DNA of 64,000 nucleotides. Source: Paenibacillus lycopersici (lineage in GTDB: Bacteria; Bacillota; Bacilli; Paenibacillales; Paenibacillaceae). Position 1 is the first letter of the stretch. Each line of letters begins with the position of its first letter. The position numbers were made by a program, and so were the translations under genes. The DNA lies in the NCBI RefSeq assembly GCF_010119935.1, contig NZ_CP048209.1:3041001-3105000 (forward strand), in the 5' to 3' direction. The notes below the pieces were generated by a model, which saw only the letters and a list, made by a program, of their open reading frames with translations, was not told where the DNA came from and searched no databases. This document shows, piece after piece, positions 6,855 to 15,166 of this stretch.

Positions 6855-8426
6855 TCAGAGGGCGGCGTCCGGGTATGGGAACAAATCGGCGATCCGCATG
6901 CTCTGGCCGCTCTCGTTCGTGAAGACGACATGCTCGCGGCGGAGTTCGCGCGGGCTGTTCAAGCCGCAGGCCGCGGCGAGCGAGAACAAGCCTTCCCGCA
7001 TTTGCAGAATGTAGTTCATTACGCGCCACTGCTTCTCCTCCGGCGCTAACGCTTCCTGATACTTGGAATCCGTCGTCGTGATGCCCGTCGGGCATTTGCC
7101 GGTATGGCACTGCATCGCCATGATGCAGCCGTTAGCCATCATGAAGCCCCGCGCGGAATTGACGGCATCGGCGCCGAGGGCAAGCGCGATCGCTACTTTA
7201 TCGGGCGTGATCAGCTTGCCGGAGGCGAACAGCTTGAACCGGTCGCGAACGCCGAATTTGCGGGCCGTGTCGTCCAGGATAAGCAGGCCGGCGTAGAGCG
7301 GCAGTCCCATGCCGTCGGCCATCGCCTTGAACGTCGCGCCGGAACCGCCTTCGGAACCGTCCACCGTAATGAAATCCGGATAGATATCCAGCGCCAGCAT
7401 CGCCTGGAAGAACGGCTCGAGGCGCTTCGGATCGCCGACGACGATTTTAACGCCGACCGGCTTGCCGCCTTCCTGCTGCAGCGTCCCGATGAAACGAAGC
7501 GATTCCTCGGGGCTCGTCAGAAATTCGAACCGGTTCGGCGAATTGACGGTCTTGCCGATGGGCACGAGGCGCGCTTTCGCGACCGGCGCCGTCACCTTCG
7601 CGCCTTCGAGGTGGCCGCCGCGGATTTTGGCGCCTTGATGGAATTTAAGCTCGAACGCCTTGATGGTCGGCTGACCTGCCTTTTCCTTGAACGCGGCAAT
7701 CGAGAACCGTCCGTCGCCGTCGCGGTAGCCGAACAGGCCGGGGCCGATCTGGGCGACGATATCCGCGCCGGTCTCCAGGTGCACGTCGGCTACGCCGCCC
7801 TCGCCCGTGTTGATCCATGAACCGCCGGCCATGCGCGCGCCGCTGCCGGTCGATTGAATATAGCGCTCGCCGACCGCGCCGAAGGAGGTCGCCGAGGCGC
7901 CGAACATGCCTTTGAGCCGCCAAGGCTGCCGGCGCTGGCTGCCGACGACGATAGCGTCATCGTCGGCCAGCAGCCAGGGCTTCACCTGCTCGTCGACGAT
8001 TTTCTCCTGACGCGTGAAGAGGCCTTCGTCCGTGATGACGTATTTGCGGCCAGGCCGCACGACGTCGTTATCGACGCGGAGCTCGCTCGTTAATTTCGGG
8101 AACATGGCATTGGACAAATAATAGCCGGGCTTCTCGTAATCCCGCCGGCCGCCGAAGGAAATCAGGTCCGTACGGTATTTGGCCGCATAGACCAAGCCGA
8201 CGAAGTCAGCCCGCGAGAACGGTTTGCCTTCCGTATCGTTGTCGAACCAGTATTGGCGGAATTCGGGGCCAAGCTTCTCCAGCAAATACCGTACCCAGCC
8301 CAGGAACGGATGGGAGCGGATAATGGAGTGCTTCGGCTGCTTGGACAGCACGAACATATAGCCGAAGAACGCGAGCGGGGGAACGACGAAGACGACGAGC
8401 AGCACAACGAGTATCGTGATCAGCAT
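6855..8426 (-). CDS. FMN-binding glutamate synthase-domain protein (YerD/GltB2-like)
   Basis: Protein of 523 residues with an N-terminal membrane segment (about residues 2-27) followed by a glutamate-synthase-type FMN-binding barrel. Visible segments are FMFGASATSFGAVGERYIQS-like substrate loop sequence, GPGLFGYRDGDGRFS, KFHQGAKIRGGHL, PEESLRFIGTLQ, ITVDGSEGGSGATF and NGCIMAMQCHTGKCPTGI, whose cysteines match the Fe-S region of GltB. Length and architecture match Bacillus YerD (about 525 residues). It lacks the amidotransferase domain, so it is not a complete glutamate synthase, and its substrate is not established. The start is ATG at 8426 with GGAGGTC upstream. Confidence 0.9.
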   Translation of the reverse strand: MLITILVVLLVVFVVPPLAFFGYMFVLSKQPKHSIIRSHPFLGWVRYLLEKLGPEFRQYWFDNDTEGKPFSRADFVGLVYAAKYRTDLISFGGRRDYEKPGYYLSNAMFPKLTSELRVDNDVVRPGRKYVITDEGLFTRQEKIVDEQVKPWLLADDDAIVVGSQRRQPWRLKGMFGASATSFGAVGERYIQSTGSGARMAGGSWINTGEGGVADVHLETGADIVAQIGPGLFGYRDGDGRFSIAAFKEKAGQPTIKAFELKFHQGAKIRGGHLEGAKVTAPVAKARLVPIGKTVNSPNRFEFLTSPEESLRFIGTLQQEGGKPVGVKIVVGDPKRLEPFFQAMLALDIYPDFITVDGSEGGSGATFKAMADGMGLPLYAGLLILDDTARKFGVRDRFKLFASGKLITPDKVAIALALGADAVNSARGFMMANGCIMAMQCHTGKCPTGITTTDSKYQEALAPEEKQWRVMNYILQMREGLFSLAAACGLNSPRELRREHVVFTNESGQSMRIADLFPYPDAAL

Positions 8427-8537
8427 GCGATAATGACCTCCAGATGAAAGATATCGGTTACGATGAACAGGTATATTCTACCACGAAAGGCGGTATTCAT
8501 TCTTGAATTCCGAATGAATTCCGATCGGCGCCGGCCG

Positions 8538-8567
8538 TTGACGCTTTCGATTCTATGACTCTATGAA
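8538..8567 (+). promoter_or_regulatory. candidate promoter of the amine oxidase gene
   Basis: TTGACG at 8538-8543 and TATGAA at 8562-8567, 18 bases apart. A start of transcription near 8574 would exclude the in-frame ATG at 8563, supporting translation from 8671. Confidence 0.5.
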
Positions 8568-8670
8568 AAACAGACGAGCGCGTAATTCCTATCATTTGCG
8601 TCTTGCATATGCTGAATGGAGACAACTCCTGCTTCGCAAAAGCAAATTGGAGTTTTCAAAGGATGATAGG

Positions 8671-10299
8671 ATGCCGCGTACACCGTTAGCCAGATTGCTG
8701 CGAGACATGTATGTCATTGCAGGCGCAGCGCATGATAAGCAACTATCGATTGAACAGGTGATGAAAGAACAGCGGGAGAAGCGCATAAGCATGCTTGAGC
8801 GGCCCGGTCCCGAAGCGCCCCATGCGGGACCACTGGCCGCGCCGATTCTGCCGGATGGCGCTGCGCGGACGGCGCCGGCGGATTCGGACCGCGCGCAGCC
8901 GCGCATCGTCATCGTCGGCGCGGGGCTCGCCGGCTTGGCCTGCGCCTACCGGCTGAAGCAGGCCGGCTACGCGGCGACGATCTACGAAGCCGACGATAAG
9001 CCGGCCGCCGGCCGCTGCAGCACCCGGTACGGCGATTTCGCCGAGGGGCAGATCGCGGAGCGGGGCGGGATGCTGATCGATACCGGACACGGCGCCATGC
9101 GCCGGCTTGCGCGCGAGATGGGGTTGAAACTGACGGACTTGCTGGCGGCGGAGCCGCCGGGTACGGCGCCTTGCTATTATTTCGACGGGCAGCCGTATAC
9201 GTTCGCCGAAGCGGCGGAAGACTTCAAGGCCGTCCTGCCGAGGCTGAATCGGGACTTGAAGGAAGCGGGCTTCCCGACCTTGTACAACAAGCATACGGAG
9301 CGCGGGCTTGAACTGGATCGCATGTCCGTCGTCGAATGGATCGAAGCTTCCGTACCCGGCGGCAGGAGCTCCAAATTCGGCAGGCTGGTCGATATCGCGT
9401 GCAACATCGAATACGGCGCGGAGTCGAACGTACAGAGCGCATTGAATTTCTTGTATCTGCACGGACTGCTGGAGGAAGCGGAAGACTTCCGCATGTTCGG
9501 TCTGTCCGACGAACGCTTCCATATTCGCGGCGGCAACGAGCAATTGCTGCGTCGGCTGACCAAGAAGCTGGACGAGCAGCGCATCTCCAGGGGCTGCAGG
9601 CTCGTTGCGATCGCCGAGCAGGCTGACGGCAGCTACAGGCTTGCTTTTCAACAAGGCGGGTCTCTTATCGAGGTGGAAGCGGACAAGGTCGTATTGACGG
9701 TGCCGTTCTCCATTCTGCGATCATCGGTTGACATTAGCCGGGCCGGCTTCAGGCCGTTGAAGACGGCGGCGATTCAGGAGCTCGGCATGGGCACGAACAG
9801 CAAGCTCCATCTCCAATTCACGGACCGGCACTGGCATTCGCTCGGCTCGAACGGGGATACGATCGCCGATACCGGATACCAGAATACGTTCGACGTCGTC
9901 AGAGGCCAGCCCGGCAAGTCCGGGATGCTCGTCGATTACACGGGAGGCAGCATCGGAGAAGGCTTGATTACGGGGACGGTCGAAGAAAGGGCCATCCGGT
10001 TTCTGCAGCAGATCGAGCCGGTGCTTCCGGGACTGTCGGCAAAATGGAACGGCAAGGCGGCGCGCGACTATTGGCTTGGCAATCCATATTCGCTCGGCTC
10101 CTACTCCTATCGCAAAATCGGCCAATATACGAAGTTCGCCGGCATTGAAGGCGAACGCGAAGGGATTATGGGCAACTGTCATTTTGCCGGCGAGCATACG
10201 TCGATCGAGTACCAGGGCTACATGAACGGCGCGGTGGAAAGCGGGGAGCGGGCCGCGAACGAAATCGCGGCCGACTTGAAAGCGTATAGTCCGAAGTGA
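8671..10299 (+). CDS. flavin monoamine oxidase-family FAD-dependent oxidoreductase
   Basis: Flavin amine oxidase-like enzyme of 542 residues. After an N-terminal helical segment (MPRTPLARLLRDMYVIAG), the FAD dinucleotide motif appears as IVIVGAGLAGLACAYRLKQAG with the ribose-binding glutamate in YEADDKPAAGRCSTR. The isoalloxazine motif is ERGGMLIDTGHGAMRRLAREMG, and a C-terminal FAD segment reads GNCHFAGEHTSIEYQGYMNGAVESGERAANEI. The family oxidatively deaminates amines or L-amino acids; the substrate is not predictable. There is no signal peptide. ATG at 8671 is preferred because AAGGAT precedes it and a promoter overlaps the upstream ATG at 8563. It is monocistronic. Confidence 0.88.
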   Translation: MPRTPLARLLRDMYVIAGAAHDKQLSIEQVMKEQREKRISMLERPGPEAPHAGPLAAPILPDGAARTAPADSDRAQPRIVIVGAGLAGLACAYRLKQAGYAATIYEADDKPAAGRCSTRYGDFAEGQIAERGGMLIDTGHGAMRRLAREMGLKLTDLLAAEPPGTAPCYYFDGQPYTFAEAAEDFKAVLPRLNRDLKEAGFPTLYNKHTERGLELDRMSVVEWIEASVPGGRSSKFGRLVDIACNIEYGAESNVQSALNFLYLHGLLEEAEDFRMFGLSDERFHIRGGNEQLLRRLTKKLDEQRISRGCRLVAIAEQADGSYRLAFQQGGSLIEVEADKVVLTVPFSILRSSVDISRAGFRPLKTAAIQELGMGTNSKLHLQFTDRHWHSLGSNGDTIADTGYQNTFDVVRGQPGKSGMLVDYTGGSIGEGLITGTVEERAIRFLQQIEPVLPGLSAKWNGKAARDYWLGNPYSLGSYSYRKIGQYTKFAGIEGEREGIMGNCHFAGEHTSIEYQGYMNGAVESGERAANEIAADLKAYSPK

Positions 10300-10350
10300 G
10301 GCGAGCGCGCAAATCATAGGAAGCAACCCAATCAAATATTGAAGACAGCG

Positions 10351-10381
10351 AAGGCGGCCCTAATGTGCAGGACCGCCTTTT
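10351..10381. terminator. bidirectional terminator
   Basis: AAGGCGG...CCGCCTT hairpin with TTTT on the plus side, placed between the convergent amine oxidase and lipoprotein genes. Confidence 0.8.
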
Positions 10382-10420
10382 GCAATGCGTTATTACGCGA
10401 TGATGGTACACCGCGATAGC

Positions 10421-10903
10421 TTAACCAACTTCCAATGCGAAGGCATAATCGGACTTGCCTTGATTGCTCGACCAGTCGCAATGCACGGTGTAGCGATAGA
10501 CGCCTTTCGCGATCGGCACGGCGCGAGGAACTCCCGTACTGCCGTCGTTTTCGTTGACAATCGTGAACGATTGAACGCCTGCCGGCATGTTGACGTCGAG
10601 CACTGCGCCTGCGGGGACCGTCGTTACCGTCTCCGTCGCGATGGATAAATCGATGTTCGTGCAGCTCTTGTCGCCGTCCGGCGAGCACCAAGCATATCCG
10701 ACAAGGTCAACGGCGACCGGCTTGTTAGCGATCGTAATGTTCGGCAGCCCCGGCTGCCGCTCCGTCGTCCAGCTTGCCTGCGCCGGAGCGGCTTGCGCGA
10801 TGTCCTCGCGCAGCTGGAAGACATCCCGGCAAGCCGCCAGCGAACAACCGGCCAGTACGAATAGGATAAAGGTCAATAGCGGCAAAGCTAGTTTCCGGAG
10901 CAT
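10421..10903 (-). CDS. putative lipoprotein, function unknown
   Basis: Exported protein of 160 residues. The signal peptide MLRKLALPLLTFILFVLAGC ends in a lipobox (LAGC), so it should be lipid-anchored on the outer face of the membrane. The mature part is beta-rich with two more cysteines (AWCSPDGDKSC) and no recognised domain; the alternating pattern resembles small immunoglobulin-like beta domains. ATG at 10903 has GAAGGTGG six bases upstream. I do not recognise the family. Confidence 0.75.
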   Translation of the reverse strand: MLRKLALPLLTFILFVLAGCSLAACRDVFQLREDIAQAAPAQASWTTERQPGLPNITIANKPVAVDLVGYAWCSPDGDKSCTNIDLSIATETVTTVPAGAVLDVNMPAGVQSFTIVNENDGSTGVPRAVPIAKGVYRYTVHCDWSSNQGKSDYAFALEVG

Positions 10904-10999
10904 GAATCCACCTTCTCTCAAGTAATGACGGGTTCAATGAACAAACGCGCCGAACGGATGGAAGGTTGCATTTTTTTGCGGCAATTTTAGGCGGAAAGC

Positions 11000-11029
11000 T
11001 TGTTCAAGCAGGGGGGAAAGTGTCATAAT
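11000..11029 (+). promoter_or_regulatory. candidate promoter of yeeI
   Basis: TTGTTC at 11000-11005 and CATAAT at 11024-11029, 18 bases apart. It lies about 60 bases upstream of the yeeI start. Confidence 0.5.
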
Positions 11030-11087
11030 AATCGTTGTAGTGTTATTGCGGGCAACCGAAATCCAATGAAAGCGGGAATGAACCAAG

Positions 11088-11807
11088 ATGGGTCGCAAAT
11101 GGAACAATATCAAAGAAAAGAAAGCTTCGAAGGATGCCAATACGAGCCGCGTCTATGCCAAATTCGGACTGGAAATCTACGTAGCCGCCAAGAAGGGCGA
11201 GCCGGATCCCGAATCCAATCAAGCGCTGAAATTCGTGCTGGAACGCGCGAAAACATACAATGTCCCGCGGGCGATCATCGACCGCGCGATCGAGAAAGCG
11301 AAAGGCGGGTCCGACGAGAATTACGTGGAGCTGCGTTACGAAGGCTTCGGTCCGAACGGTTCCATGGTTATTGTCGACGCGCTGACGAACAACGTGAACC
11401 GCACCGCGCCGGAAGTGCGCTCCGCCTTCACGAAATGCGGCGGCAGCATGGGCGTCAGCGGCTCCGTGTCCTATATGTTCACGGCTACGGCCGTCTTCGG
11501 CGTGGAAGGAAAGACGGTCGACGAGGTGCTTGAGTTGATGATGGAAGCGGATGTCGACGTCCGCGATATCGTCGAAGAAGACGAAGCGGTCATCGTGTAC
11601 GCGGAACCGAACCAATTCCAAGCGGTGCAGGAAGCATTCAAGCAAGCCGGCATCACCGACTTTACGGTCGCAGAGCAGACGATGCTGCCGCAGAACTACG
11701 TGACGATTCCGGAAGAGTCGCAAGCGCAGTTCGAGCGCCTGATCGATATGCTGGAAGACTTGGAAGACGTGCAGCAGGTGTATCATAACGTGGAATTCGA
11801 CGAATAG
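11088..11807 (+). CDS. yeeI: YebC/PmpR-family protein (YeeI type)
   Basis: Protein of 239 residues in the YebC family, close to Bacillus YeeI. It opens with [20 protein letters not shown] and contains the signatures [61 protein letters not shown] and [10 protein letters not shown]. Family members were annotated as DNA-binding regulators (PmpR). More recent work on Bacillus and mitochondrial homologues points to a translation role, relieving stalls at proline-rich stretches. The length is full and the three-domain layout is intact. It is monocistronic with its own promoter and a strong terminator. Confidence 0.93.
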   Translation: MGRKWNNIKEKKASKDANTSRVYAKFGLEIYVAAKKGEPDPESNQALKFVLERAKTYNVPRAIIDRAIEKAKGGSDENYVELRYEGFGPNGSMVIVDALTNNVNRTAPEVRSAFTKCGGSMGVSGSVSYMFTATAVFGVEGKTVDEVLELMMEADVDVRDIVEEDEAVIVYAEPNQFQAVQEAFKQAGITDFTVAEQTMLPQNYVTIPEESQAQFERLIDMLEDLEDVQQVYHNVEFDE

Positions 11808-11843
11808 CATCCCGCTTGATTTGATTTTGAAGCATTAGCAATC

Positions 11844-11869
11844 AAAGCCGCGTAACTGCGGCTTTTTTT
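11844..11869 (+). terminator. intrinsic terminator of yeeI
   Basis: AAAGCCGC / GCGGCTTT hairpin with a 6-base loop followed by a T-run. It stands 36 bases after the yeeI stop codon. Confidence 0.9.
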
Positions 11870-12219
11870 CGTTGGGCGTGCTCAGGGGAAGAGGGGGAAC
11901 GTATCCTCTGAGGAGAATGAGTGGAATCGAATATTGCAAGTTATAACTAACTGCAGACGGGCCTATGGTGAAATTTGTCGAAGCATTGGAAGCCGCTAAG
12001 GTTGTGCTCGCGTGCGCGTACGAGGAGCAGGCATGCTGCAATTCATAGTTCGGACCTCCTAAGAACCGCCGTTTGGCGGTCTTATTCATGATTGGAGCAG
12101 TCCCCTATTATTTTAAAAATTATTTATGAATTATTTTACAATCAGCAGGCGAATGGGGGAAATTGTCGAATTAAGGAGAATTATAGTGTTGATTCTCATA
12201 TATGGGGTGCAAAGGTAAA
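11870..12219. other. intergenic region yeeI to histidine kinase
   Basis: About 350 bases with no supported gene. A hairpin at 12061-12083 (ACCGCC-GTTT-GGCGGT) could be a degenerate terminator. A 27-codon frame from ATG at 11966 with a cysteine-containing end lacks a Shine-Dalgarno sequence. The last 100 bases are AT-rich, as expected for the kinase promoter, but no clear -35/-10 pair was found. Confidence 0.5.
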
Positions 12220-14139
12220 ATGAAGATCAAATCCGTACTACTGTTCATGATTCTGGTACCCAGCTTGCTCTTGATTCTGCCGGCAAGCGCACTCGGCGCA
12301 TCGTCCGATCCGAATCCGAATGTTACCGAATGGGAAATGCGTTGGGAGAAGCCGTCGGAGCGGAGTGAATTGCCGGAACAAGCGGACGCAGCGGGCGGCT
12401 GGGAAGGCGTCACCGTCAAGAAGCCGATCTATTCCGCGCCTGAGAATATTCATTCGGCTTGGATACGCATGCCGCTTCCGCAGCTGGCGGACGGCAGCGG
12501 CGCTTATTTTCCAGGTGTATACGGCCAGAAGGTCACGATCTATCTCGATGGCAGCGTGTTGTTTCATTCCGAGCACAAGCATGTCTATGATTTGAATCGC
12601 GTTCTGCTTTCGTTTGCCGAACGAGATTCGGGCAAGGAACTGTACATACATGTAGAGAACCGTAGAGAACGGCTGGGGCTCGACGGACAATTTTACTTCG
12701 GCGATTATCAGAAACTGGTGAAGGACTATACGAAAAGAGATTTGTTCGACGTTATCATGGGGAGTGCATATTTTTGCGTCGCCGTCGTTATGCTTGTCTG
12801 CGCGGCATTCCTGGTCCGTCAACAGCTGAAAAGCTGGCTTGCACTATGCATTGTCATTATGGCTATCGGCGGCTTAATCGTCGGGAATTCGCCGTTTTTG
12901 TACACGTTCTACGGCCAGAATGGGGCCTTATATCAATCGTTGTTCGATCTGTCCTTGTATTCGTTCCTGCCGGCGCTGCTGTTATTCTTCGAGCAGCTGT
13001 TCGGAAGCGGCTATCGAAGGGTAGTCATGCATTTTCGCCGATTCATGACCGGCTACGCCTTATTCGGCACGGCAATGATGGTCGTGTACCTCACTGTGGG
13101 CGATGCATTTGCGAATGTGTATATAATGCTTTCGAGCAAAATATTAGGCGTGTTCATGATCGTGCAGTTCATCATCATGTTGTCCATGCTGATTAAGCAG
13201 TTATGGATGCGGAACATCGACTCTATCATTATAGCGATCGGGCTTGTTCTCTTTACGGCCGTAGGCATAACAGAGCTGGTCATCTACTATTCCAGTGACC
13301 TCACCTATACGTTGTTCTGGTGGAAGTGGGGGCTGTTCGCCTTCGTGATCTCGCTTATCGTCGTGCTTGGCAGACGTTTCGCGGATCAGCACAAGCAAAT
13401 TATCGCCTACTCGAGAGAATTGGAAATCTATTACTCCGAATTGCAGCGTTCCGAGAAAATGGAAATCATCAGCCAACTGGCGGCTTCTGTCGCGCACGAG
13501 GTTCGCAATCCGCTGCAAGTGACGCGAGGCATGCTGCAAGTGCTCGGGAGGAAGAATACGATAAAACCTGGAGAGGGCGATCTCTATCAAATGGCGATTG
13601 ATGAACTGGATCGGGCCTCTGTTATCATTACGGATTTTCTAGGCTTCGCCAAGCCGCAGATGGAGAATGTCGTCGAATTGAATCTGGCCGAAGAATTCAA
13701 GCATGTGGAAGGCATTATCGTGCCGCTCGCGAATTTGCAAGGCGGCAAATTGGAAGTCCATATGCCGAAATCGCTGCGGATTATGGGCAATTCCGCCAAA
13801 TTGAAGCAAGCGATCATCAATCTTATTAAGAATAGTATCGAAGCACTGGAAGGATCGGGACTTGTGCGCGTCTGGGCGTACGAGGAGCGCGAGCAGGTCG
13901 TTATCCATATCGCGGACAGCGGCAGCGGCATGGACGAGAGCATGATCGACCGATTGGGAGAACCCTATTTGACCAGCAAATCAAAGGGAACGGGTCTCGG
14001 ACTCATGATTACCTTCCGCATTATCGAAGCGATGAGAGGCACGATCGTGTTTACAAGCGAGAAGGGGGTCGGAACGGAAGCGACGATCCGGTTCCCGGCT
14101 GTGAATACGATGCGTGAAAAGGCAAGCGTAAGCATCTGA
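12220..14139 (+). CDS. orphan membrane sensor histidine kinase (7TMR-DISM type)
   Basis: Sensor kinase of 639 residues. A signal peptide/first membrane segment (MKIKSVLLFMILVPSLLLIL) is followed by an extracellular beta-rich domain to about residue 175, as in 7TMR-DISM receptors. Seven hydrophobic segments follow to about residue 385, then a coiled linker. The H-box is VAHEVRNPLQVTRGMLQVLG with phospho-acceptor His about 426. N-, G1- and G2-type boxes are NLIKNSIEAL, DSGSGMD and GTGLGLMI. The H-box style (HEVRNPLQVTRG) is that of sporulation phosphorelay kinases such as KinA/KinB. No response regulator lies nearby, consistent with feeding Spo0F or another distant partner. ATG at 12220 has AAAGGT upstream. 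Confidence 0.9.
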   Translation: MKIKSVLLFMILVPSLLLILPASALGASSDPNPNVTEWEMRWEKPSERSELPEQADAAGGWEGVTVKKPIYSAPENIHSAWIRMPLPQLADGSGAYFPGVYGQKVTIYLDGSVLFHSEHKHVYDLNRVLLSFAERDSGKELYIHVENRRERLGLDGQFYFGDYQKLVKDYTKRDLFDVIMGSAYFCVAVVMLVCAAFLVRQQLKSWLALCIVIMAIGGLIVGNSPFLYTFYGQNGALYQSLFDLSLYSFLPALLLFFEQLFGSGYRRVVMHFRRFMTGYALFGTAMMVVYLTVGDAFANVYIMLSSKILGVFMIVQFIIMLSMLIKQLWMRNIDSIIIAIGLVLFTAVGITELVIYYSSDLTYTLFWWKWGLFAFVISLIVVLGRRFADQHKQIIAYSRELEIYYSELQRSEKMEIISQLAASVAHEVRNPLQVTRGMLQVLGRKNTIKPGEGDLYQMAIDELDRASVIITDFLGFAKPQMENVVELNLAEEFKHVEGIIVPLANLQGGKLEVHMPKSLRIMGNSAKLKQAIINLIKNSIEALEGSGLVRVWAYEEREQVVIHIADSGSGMDESMIDRLGEPYLTSKSKGTGLGLMITFRIIEAMRGTIVFTSEKGVGTEATIRFPAVNTMREKASVSI

Positions 14140-14160
14140 TCCGTGAACCTTGAATCCTTG

Positions 14161-14208
14161 AACGAAACAAAAGGGAACCGTCATAGGACGATTCCCTTTT
14201 GTTTCGTT
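14161..14208. terminator. long bidirectional terminator
   Basis: A 17-bp perfect stem, AACGAAACAAAAGGGAA (14161-14177) with its complement at 14192-14208, continued by an inner CGTC/GACG helix. It separates the plus-strand kinase from the minus-strand NHLP precursor. Confidence 0.88.
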
Positions 14209-14233
14209 CGGATTTGTAAATGAGAGTGCTAGA

Positions 14234-14479
14234 TTACCAAGTAACTTCCACATTGTTGGCTTGAGCGGCGTTGAGCGCCGGGTTCGGAGGGATGACGAGC
14301 AATACCCGATTTGCCGTTTCCTCGGCAACCACCAGTTCCATGCTGTCTGGAACCTCGATGTTGAAGTGTGCTTTAAGGGCGCTCTTGGGATCTGCGATCA
14401 GCGCTGCTTTGAATGCCGGATCGCTCCAGGCTTTCGCGATGATTTGTTCTTTAATAGAATCGTTTGTCGGGTTTGTCAT
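14234..14479 (-). CDS. NHLP-family RiPP precursor-like peptide
   Basis: Small protein of 81 residues matching the nitrile-hydratase-like leader peptide family. The leader shows the alpha-subunit-like segment IIAKAWSDPAFKAALIADPKSAL, then the beta-strand part VPDSMELVVAEETANRVLLVIPPNP. The presumed core is the short tail ALNAAQANNVEVTW. The usual Gly-Gly or Gly-Ala cleavage site before the core is not evident, so it may be a degenerate or atypical precursor. No radical SAM, LanM, YcaO or peptidase-ABC gene is adjacent. The nearest same-strand upstream gene is the isoprenoid-synthase-like protein, now separated by repeat copy A and an IS110 element. A GGAAGG-like site precedes the ATG at 14479. 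Confidence 0.85.
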   Translation of the reverse strand: MTNPTNDSIKEQIIAKAWSDPAFKAALIADPKSALKAHFNIEVPDSMELVVAEETANRVLLVIPPNPALNAAQANNVEVTW

Positions 14480-14677
14480 ACGAATCAGACCGCCTTCCAG
14501 TTATATTTTCCCATGCGCAACTAGTTTACCATAAGATTTGAAAGAAATGGAAGCGAAAGTTGTCGGAATAGCCCGGAAATTAGGATTAATATTATGTATA
14601 TACGTATTTTACGTTGGGCCTTTATTACGTTCTTGAAGGGGGAGGGGTGACAAAAGCATTAATTATCGCATAAAAAA
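14480..14677. other. upstream region of the NHLP precursor
   Basis: About 200 AT-rich bases between the precursor start and repeat copy A. It probably carries the precursor promoter, but no convincing sigma-A -35/-10 pair was found on the minus strand. Nothing else is seen. Confidence 0.4.
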
Positions 14678-14701
14678 GGAATCGTCGATATTGACGATTC
14701 C
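14678..14701 (-). terminator. hairpin at left end of repeat copy A
   Basis: GGAATCGTC / GACGATTCC stem; on the minus strand it is followed by six T, a normal intrinsic terminator for leftward transcription. A related hairpin (GGAATCGTCGA...) stands at the other end of the repeat at 16903-16928 with a T-run pointing the other way. Confidence 0.75.
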
Positions 14702-14797
14702 CAGGCTGTCGAGAAAGTTCGACGCCGCCAATGTCGCAGAGAGGATCCCCCTCTAAGATTGGCGGACAGAGATTCCGTCCCTCTGGTAATAATGGTT

Positions 14798-15166
14798 TTT
14801 CTCACGTATGCTCTCTCATTCGCAGGATTTCAAGTGCATTGGACAGGTGACAGAAGCTAGGCAAGGTAGCCGACTCCCCAAGCAAAGCGCAGGCGGGCAT
14901 GCGGGAATAGAGGATGCCATAGAAGCTCCTTTGCTCCCTGCTCTGCTGCACGTTTTCTTCACGCTGGCTTGAGGGTTCACCATCCCATGTCTCTACGGGT
15001 CTACGCCCTTACCTTCCTTCGTTATACCTACCCAAGCGGTGAAGTCCGATCGCTTTTATTTGACGGGTCTGTGCCCTTGCGGAACTTCCATTCGGTACTC
15101 CGTGCTTTCTTTTTCTATCCCGCGAATGGGACAACATACGTAAGTGACGGGGGTTCGCTCTTCAGA
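14798..15166 (-). ncRNA. candidate bridge/seek RNA region of the IS110 element
   Basis: Long non-coding segment between the transposase stop and the 3' end of the element. In IS1111-type members of the IS110 family, the guide RNA that pairs with target and donor ends is encoded on this side. The position and length fit, but I could not fold the segment or identify its loops by eye. Exact RNA ends are unknown. Confidence 0.4.

Noticed and set aside
11966..12049. 27-codon frame with two adjacent cysteines near its end (MVKFVEALEAAK start).
   Set aside because: No Shine-Dalgarno sequence, no promoter and no recognised family; reported only within the intergenic entry.
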